Of a stretch of 46,988 nt of DNA, positions 42,453-46,988 are shown in pieces. The notes under the pieces were generated by a model, which did not search any database, was not told where the DNA came from, and saw only the letters and a list, made by a program, of their open reading frames with translations. The translations under genes were made by a program, and so were the position numbers. This stretch comes from Deltaproteobacteria bacterium. Lineage in GTDB: Bacteria; Myxococcota_A; Polyangia; HGW-17; SLPX01. How positions within the stretch are numbered: position 1 is the first letter of the stretch; each line of letters starts with the position of its first letter. Where the stretch lies: positions 1 to 46,988 of the forward strand of contig JAGGXR010000037.1 of assembly GCA_021162935.1 (NCBI GenBank). The letters run 5' to 3'.

Positions 42453-43015
42453 TCCTTCTACCTCGACCGAGTCATCATCTCGCATCCGACGCGCCGCCGA
42501 CGCTCTGTAGCGCGCCCAAGGTGCCGGCTGCGACCAAGCATACATGCCGCACACCTGGCCACATGGGCCCTCTACTTTGAACACAACGACTCTTTTCGGT
42601 CAAGGTCTCAGGCGTCACGGAGTGCGGCTCTTTTTCCCCGAGGCGTCCGACGTCATGCGACCAAACGTAGGGCTTGAATGTGAGTACTTGCCCGCTGGCA
42701 AATTCAGCTCTCCGTCCAGCGGACAAAGCCCCGCCACTTGCTGCCCACTTCCGTACCGACTTCGTCCCACAACTCCTTCCCCAAATATCGTCCCTATGTT
42801 TCGTGTTTCCCGGTTGCGCCGATATTTGCGGGCCACACCGTCCGCCCCGATCACTTTTGCAGGCTTCTCCATATACGCTTGCAGGTCCACGTATGCCTGC
42901 ACCAATTTCCGCAACAATGTACGCCTCCCTCTCTGGCAGATTAATTGCTCGGTCACTCTTGTCTACCGCATTGGAGGCTTCTTCTCTCCCCCCTTCCTTC
43001 TCCAACTCTGCGTCT
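42453..43015. other. Region upstream of pduL, with an IS remnant
   Basis: 563 bp between the glycoside hydrolase stop and pduL. It should contain the promoter of the BMC operon, but I see no convincing -35/-10 pair. A damaged ISKra4-type transposase fragment fills 42615-42956. Confidence 0.6.
42615..42956 (-). pseudogene. Remnant of an ISKra4-family transposase
   Basis: The 113-residue frame shows the central part of an ISKra4-type transposase: RRTLLRKLVQAYVDLQAY, IGADGVARKYRRNR, NIGTIFGEGVVGRSRYGSG, and CPLDGELNLPAGKYSHS. The family normally continues with several hundred residues that include the catalytic acids. Here the match is lost right after YSH and the frame ends, so both ends are missing or decayed. 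No terminal inverted repeats or target duplication are visible to me. The remnant marks an old insertion beside the BMC operon promoter. Confidence 0.7.
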
Positions 43016-45277
43016 TTATTCATCTCTCCGTCGCGCTAAAAGATCCGCACTCACGCCCCGCCTCCTGCGGAGCCAAGGCAGTGCGAAGACGAACAACAAC
43101 AACCACGCCCCGGAATTCGGCCCGCCGTCCGTCGTACAGGAACACCCTCCCTGAACCCCGTCGTCTCCTTGTGTCCCACCTCCGTCTCCATCGACCTGCG
43201 AGTCCCCCTCCACCGTTCCTCCGTCCCCATCTACTTCTCCATCCGATGACGTGCCGGCATCCGGATCGACAGTTTGGGTCCCGACATGGAAGGAAACCAC
43301 ATCGGACAAAGAACTCGTCCCGCGGTCGTCCACGGCCCTTGCTTGAATCCTGTGGGTTCCGACGGCCAGACCGGCCAGGTTCCACTCGTAGGGGTCGAGA
43401 CGCTCCACCTGGTCGTCTTCGCTCCCATCCACCACGACAGAGACGTCTGCTATCTGACCATCCGAATCGCTGGCCAGGACATGGACGTAGACTTCCTGCC
43501 CTTCTGCAATCCAGTCACCCTCGACTGGAACCTGGATCGTCACCGACGGCGGCTCGTTGCCGCTTTCGTTCGTCACCAGGACCACGACATCGGTCCCCTC
43601 CCATGGAGAAGTCAGCGTGCGCCACTCCCCTCCTTCGATGGACGTCCCCATCTGCGTCGCACCGTCGGTGGAACGGAACCACTCCACGGAAAAAGTCTCC
43701 TGGCCAGCCGAGGTCAAATTCACCTGGATTTCCGGAGTCTTGCTCCCATCGAGCGAGGCATTCTTTCGACTCTCCTCTTCCGTCGTTCCGTAAGCCGTCG
43801 AGATGCCGGTCAACTCACCGGACCGGGCATTGGGAACATAGATGACAAACTGAAACGTCCCATTGCGTGCACATTGCGGCCGACTGGGCCCATCGTTGTA
43901 TTCAGGGCCGGGAGCATTGGTCTGCTGCGCATACTCGTCAGCTTCCCGAAACCATGCCAGATCGATGTGATGGTCCCGGAAAAAATCACGAATATGGATG
44001 ATATCATCGAGACCGGTCATTCCAGAAGATGAATAGGGGATGATATCGTCCCACAGCCCGGCATAGGTCGCCGATGCACCGGACAACAAGTACGACCACA
44101 CGAACCTGCGATAAAAATACCGGGGATGGGCTGGAGGATGGTACGTCTCATAGTAGTCTTCGGTGTTGTAGACATGCTTTTCGTATTGGCGATATCCATA
44201 CCAATCGACCAGGTCGCAGGCGATATCGTACGCCGTATATCCGATGATGTAGGTGCTCCAATCGTCGCCAGCGAACGGATACTCATAGTCGCGCCGATGT
44301 CCAAACGCAATGAGATGTCCGAAGGGATCGTGATCGCGGAAGTACGACCCCACGTCCGTGGCCGCAAACCAGTTGTCGGGGTCCTGCTGCTGGGACTGCA
44401 CCATCGTGTCGTTCATCACCTCCCAAAACATATTTGGAAAGGCCGCAAATCGCGCAATGATGTATCGTTTCATCTTCTCTCTTTGCGCTTCGCTGTGCCC
44501 ATTGCTCCAGGTGTCGTCCCCCATCTTCCCATCAGGGAACAGGATGAGTTGGACGTAGACCTCCGGGTGATTTTCCAGCATCCACTTGAGCCGATCCTCG
44601 CTATGCTGAAAGCTCGCAATATTTACTCGCTCCTTGGACCCGTCCAGGCCCCCCGCCCAGTAGAGATCCCAATTCGCTTCACCCAGGAGCATGCACCGCA
44701 GCCCGGTGATCCCAAGCGCCGCATCTTCATCCACATACTGCTGGTAAGCATCCGAGACGCTCGCATCCTTGAACAGCCGATAGGCCGTGTCGGAAATGTG
44801 CAAAAACGTCGTTCCCCTGTCCGTCATCCAGACGTGAGGATTACTCCTATGCGATTTGAGCATCCCAGGAAGGGAAGAAGTCTCTGCCTGGAAATTCCCG
44901 CTCTGCCCGTCCAACGACGCGTCATCCTGGCTCTCAGACACCCAGTTCCATACCCCGACCTTGCGCACGTAAACACGGGCTCGCCACGTCCCATCGCCGT
45001 CGTAGAAACAGTCCACGGTCACAGGCTGGCCCGACGGTGGAACGAAAGTGACCTGGCAGTCCTTGTCGAAGGGATTTCCCGTGTCGTCGCCACCAGACAA
45101 GGCCACCTCGTGCACACCGAACAGACTGGCCGCCTCGTCTTGGGTCGTAAAGCCGCCCGCCAGGGCCGAACCAGGGCCGACAAAAGAAACCAGGGCCATC
45201 AGGACCACCCCAAGCAGCCGCGCCGAATTGGAACGACCCGACTCTTCCCCCAAAAGTCGTCCTTCTAGATAATCCAC
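43016..45277 (-). CDS. Glycoside hydrolase (DUF5060/DUF4038) with MYXO-CTERM anchor
   Basis: A 753-residue exported glycoside hydrolase. GTG 45277 has AGGAG 5 bases upstream. A signal peptide follows (LLGVVLMALVSFVGPGSALA). The N-terminal beta-sandwich resembles DUF5060 (NPFDKDCQVTFVPPSGQPVT, WRARVYVRKVGVWNWVS). The next part resembles the DUF4038/apiosidase-like TIM barrel (TTFLHISDTAYRLF, FWEVMNDTMVQ, DLVDWYGYRQYEKH). A bacterial Ig-like domain (PPSVTIQVPVEGDWIAEGQ) and an Asp/Gly-rich stretch come next. The C-terminus has a Cys pair (CSCTT), a hydrophobic helix (GAWLLLFVFALPW) and an Arg cluster, the MYXO-CTERM sorting pattern, so the enzyme is probably surface anchored. The specific glycan is not known. 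Confidence 0.85.
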   Translation of the reverse strand: MDYLEGRLLGEESGRSNSARLLGVVLMALVSFVGPGSALAGGFTTQDEAASLFGVHEVALSGGDDTGNPFDKDCQVTFVPPSGQPVTVDCFYDGDGTWRARVYVRKVGVWNWVSESQDDASLDGQSGNFQAETSSLPGMLKSHRSNPHVWMTDRGTTFLHISDTAYRLFKDASVSDAYQQYVDEDAALGITGLRCMLLGEANWDLYWAGGLDGSKERVNIASFQHSEDRLKWMLENHPEVYVQLILFPDGKMGDDTWSNGHSEAQREKMKRYIIARFAAFPNMFWEVMNDTMVQSQQQDPDNWFAATDVGSYFRDHDPFGHLIAFGHRRDYEYPFAGDDWSTYIIGYTAYDIACDLVDWYGYRQYEKHVYNTEDYYETYHPPAHPRYFYRRFVWSYLLSGASATYAGLWDDIIPYSSSGMTGLDDIIHIRDFFRDHHIDLAWFREADEYAQQTNAPGPEYNDGPSRPQCARNGTFQFVIYVPNARSGELTGISTAYGTTEEESRKNASLDGSKTPEIQVNLTSAGQETFSVEWFRSTDGATQMGTSIEGGEWRTLTSPWEGTDVVVLVTNESGNEPPSVTIQVPVEGDWIAEGQEVYVHVLASDSDGQIADVSVVVDGSEDDQVERLDPYEWNLAGLAVGTHRIQARAVDDRGTSSLSDVVSFHVGTQTVDPDAGTSSDGEVDGDGGTVEGDSQVDGDGGGTQGDDGVQGGCSCTTDGGPNSGAWLLLFVFALPWLRRRRGVSADLLARRRDE

Positions 45278-45698
45278 TTGTTCTCCTCTCGACTCGAAGT
45301 CCACCCGGACCACCGTCCGGTCCGATTGCCATCCATCTCCCATGGTGAGCCAACTTCTCATTTCGCCCCCCTCAACCATGGGGAATTCTAATTGTCGTCG
45401 GTGCGAAAGAATAATTGTCGTTGACTACAGCCACGACAGGAATGGCCCTTCGGCCCACAATGCCCGGACGAGTTCCTGCCGAGAGCTCTCCAATGTGTAC
45501 CCGGCCACAGCGCTCGCACCTTCCCGAGTGCAGCAAAAACTCACGGACCAGGGTGTGAATCTCCAGCAACCCAACCTTCTGGACCCGCACGGGGTCCTCG
45601 TGGTCGCATGAAACCGGTCATGCCACGAGCCGAACCCACCGGCCATCCTCGTCCGTCTGGCGTTCCGCCAGCCCCACATCTGTCTCGACCCAAGCTGG
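45278..45698. other. Intergenic region upstream of the glycoside hydrolase
   Basis: 421 bp between the glycoside hydrolase start and the beta-helix gene stop. It contains two copies of TAATTGTCGT at 45389-45398 and 45412-45421 (period 23 bp), about 110 bp upstream of the start, possibly a regulator site. I see no gene here. Confidence 0.5.
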
Positions 45699-46988
45699 TC
45701 AGCGTCTGGGCCTCAGGACGTTTTCCAGCACGATCGTTCTGGGGTGGTTCGTGAAGCGATCCGTGACGAATACGAAGTCTTCGGTAAACGGGCTTTCTTC
45801 TGTGGTGTAGTAGTTGTTTTCGTCTTCGGGACGAAGACCGTCTACGGGTTCCCAATTTCCCTCGTAAGCAAACTCGTTGTCTTCCGCGTTCACCACGTCA
45901 TTGTGCCCGATGTAGTTGCCGTACTGGTTGAAGCTGAACCGAGCCCAGGGTCCGTGGGCATCTTTCACGAGGTTGTATTCGACGTCCGCGTCCTCCGCCA
46001 TGGAAATGCTGAGCGAAAACGAGTTCGCCCTCGGCTTTCTGCCACAGTTGACGATGATGTTATACTTGATTATGGCATTCCACGTCCCTCGCTCCATTTC
46101 ATAACGGTCCGCCACCGACAATGCGGATGTCGTGTCGAAAATGACGTTGTGGAGGAAACGAATGTCTCGGACCCCCATGTATGCCCCAAATCCGCCGCCT
46201 TTCGAACTGAGGTTCTCCATGGTCGGGTCCGTCGGCAATCCCCCCCAAACCTTGTTGTTCGAAAATATGAGCGGCTGGGAAGGATCATCCGATCCGGACT
46301 TGATGCCACCGAAGACGGCTTCGAGCGCCATGCAGTCCCCAGTGGAATCTGGGTTGCCGTTGCAGTCGGTACGGATGTCATCGTTGAACTCCGCGGTGTT
46401 GTTGTCCACAATCGTCCCGTTGAACCTGGCTATCTGGCCAATCCCACAATCGTCGGGGTCCTGGTAGTTTGCGGTCCAAAATCGATTAATCCTGAAAGCT
46501 TGGGTGTTCACAAATTCGTTGTTGACAACCTTGGTGCCGAACACATCGAAGTGCTTGAGCCCCTCTTCGACACAGTCCCCATTTTCGTTTCTGTTCTTGT
46601 AATACCATTGAGCGACGTTGATCATGGCCAGGTCGGCTGCCGCACCGACCAGTGACATGGTGTGGAACCGACTGTTCTGGATGGTGTTGTAATGGGACAA
46701 ATTCTTGATCCAGAAAGCCTGGAACACGTGTCGGAAATACATCCGGTTGAAGATGTTGTGGGAAGACGCCGTGAGAATGATATGCTGGAGTCGTTCCCGA
46801 TCGAAGGACCCCATCCGGTCCAAAACCCAGTAATCTGCGTGGTCGAAGTCGAACGCAACCCGGACCCTCTGGTCATCGGTCAGTTTTCCAGGGTGGATGT
46901 CATTTCCGTTGTCGAGCAGGATGTACCGGCGTTTTTGTTCCGTTCCACTGGCGGTAATCGAAATGCGCCCAGACCCCGTATAGTCCCC
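45699..46988 (-). CDS. Beta-helix-like secreted protein, 5' truncated by window
   Basis: The frame is open to the right edge of the window, so the N-terminus is missing; 429 residues are visible. The sequence is Asn-rich with repeated short strand-turn motifs (HNIFNRMYF, KVVNNEFVN, FNGTIVDNNTAEFN, LIFSNNKVWGG, FLHNVIFDTTSAL, YNIIVNCGR), the pattern of right-handed parallel beta-helix proteins such as polysaccharide lyases. Catalytic residues cannot be assigned. It is upstream of the glycoside hydrolase on the same strand, so both may serve polysaccharide breakdown. The gap of 421 bp argues for separate promoters. Confidence 0.72.
   Translation of the reverse strand, partial: GDYTGSGRISITASGTEQKRRYILLDNGNDIHPGKLTDDQRVRVAFDFDHADYWVLDRMGSFDRERLQHIILTASSHNIFNRMYFRHVFQAFWIKNLSHYNTIQNSRFHTMSLVGAAADLAMINVAQWYYKNRNENGDCVEEGLKHFDVFGTKVVNNEFVNTQAFRINRFWTANYQDPDDCGIGQIARFNGTIVDNNTAEFNDDIRTDCNGNPDSTGDCMALEAVFGGIKSGSDDPSQPLIFSNNKVWGGLPTDPTMENLSSKGGGFGAYMGVRDIRFLHNVIFDTTSALSVADRYEMERGTWNAIIKYNIIVNCGRKPRANSFSLSISMAEDADVEYNLVKDAHGPWARFSFNQYGNYIGHNDVVNAEDNEFAYEGNWEPVDGLRPEDENNYYTTEESPFTEDFVFVTDRFTNHPRTIVLENVLRPRR

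Noticed and set aside
44126-45268. 380-codon plus-strand frame opposite the glycoside hydrolase
   Set aside because: The minus frame has signal peptide, catalytic-like domain and MYXO-CTERM; the plus frame is a shadow.

Overview
The window looks like a piece of a GC-rich chromosome from a member of the Myxococcota (former Deltaproteobacteria), probably an uncultured one with an anaerobic or microaerophilic life style. The lineage markers are Cys-rich DUF4215 repeat proteins, a MYXO-CTERM tail on a glycoside hydrolase, an AgmX/PglI-type C-terminal domain, lamin-tail lipoproteins and a membrane Ser/Thr kinase. A two-subunit 2-oxoacid:ferredoxin oxidoreductase, rubrerythrin under a PerR/Fur-type regulator, a NapH-like polyferredoxin and an RnfC-like PduS suggest low-potential ferredoxin metabolism and protection from oxygen.

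Positions 1-3097 carry two paralogous DUF4215 surface proteins, the first cut by the window edge. Positions 3137-13311 hold mutY with a coupled exported protein, an xdhC / mocA-like / DUF192 overlapping operon, a small secreted TonB-C-like protein and two large lipoproteins. Positions 13438-22929 hold a DUF434 gene behind korAB, a NapH-like protein, the perR-rubrerythrin pair, a metallophosphoesterase, a cation/proton antiporter, and an overlapping PTS EIIA / PII-like pair. Positions 23185-26305 hold a HAD phosphatase and larB-larC (nickel-pincer cofactor).

The centrepiece is a bacterial microcompartment (BMC) locus, read leftwards from about 42452 to 28199. Order of transcription: pduL, an encapsulated flavoprotein-like protein, BMC-P, acylating aldehyde dehydrogenase, pduS, a PduT-type BMC-T with the Fe-S cysteine, BMC-H, BMC-P, triosephosphate isomerase, an RpiB-like protein, BMC-P, and a flavoprotein-like/4-Cys/deoxyribose-phosphate aldolase fusion. 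After a 614-bp gap with a 29-bp tandem repeat follow an EGF-domain lipoprotein, a class II aldolase, a proteasome-beta-like Ntn hydrolase and a membrane Ser/Thr kinase. Five proteins (ALDH, DeoC fusion, TPI, flavoprotein-like protein, class II aldolase) carry amphipathic encapsulation-peptide-like helices. In four of them a low-complexity or tandem-repeat segment is present, and in three it joins the helix to the catalytic part. This matches the sugar-phosphate-utilizing (SPU) class of BMC, with additions: an encapsulated TPI that can link the two aldolases through glyceraldehyde-3-P/DHAP, and an RpiB homologue whose catalytic Cys is replaced by Asp.

Inferred chemistry: DeoC cleaves deoxyribose-5-P to acetaldehyde and glyceraldehyde-3-P. 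The class II aldolase cleaves a 6-deoxy-ketose-1-P to lactaldehyde and DHAP, or works in the reverse direction. TPI equilibrates the triose phosphates. ALDH turns the aldehyde into acyl-CoA and PduL into acyl-phosphate. No alcohol dehydrogenase is visible, so PduS with the Fe-S pore of BMC-T may export the electrons. The right end (42615-46988) holds an ISKra4-type transposase remnant, a DUF5060/DUF4038 glycoside hydrolase with MYXO-CTERM and a partial beta-helix-like protein that runs off the window.
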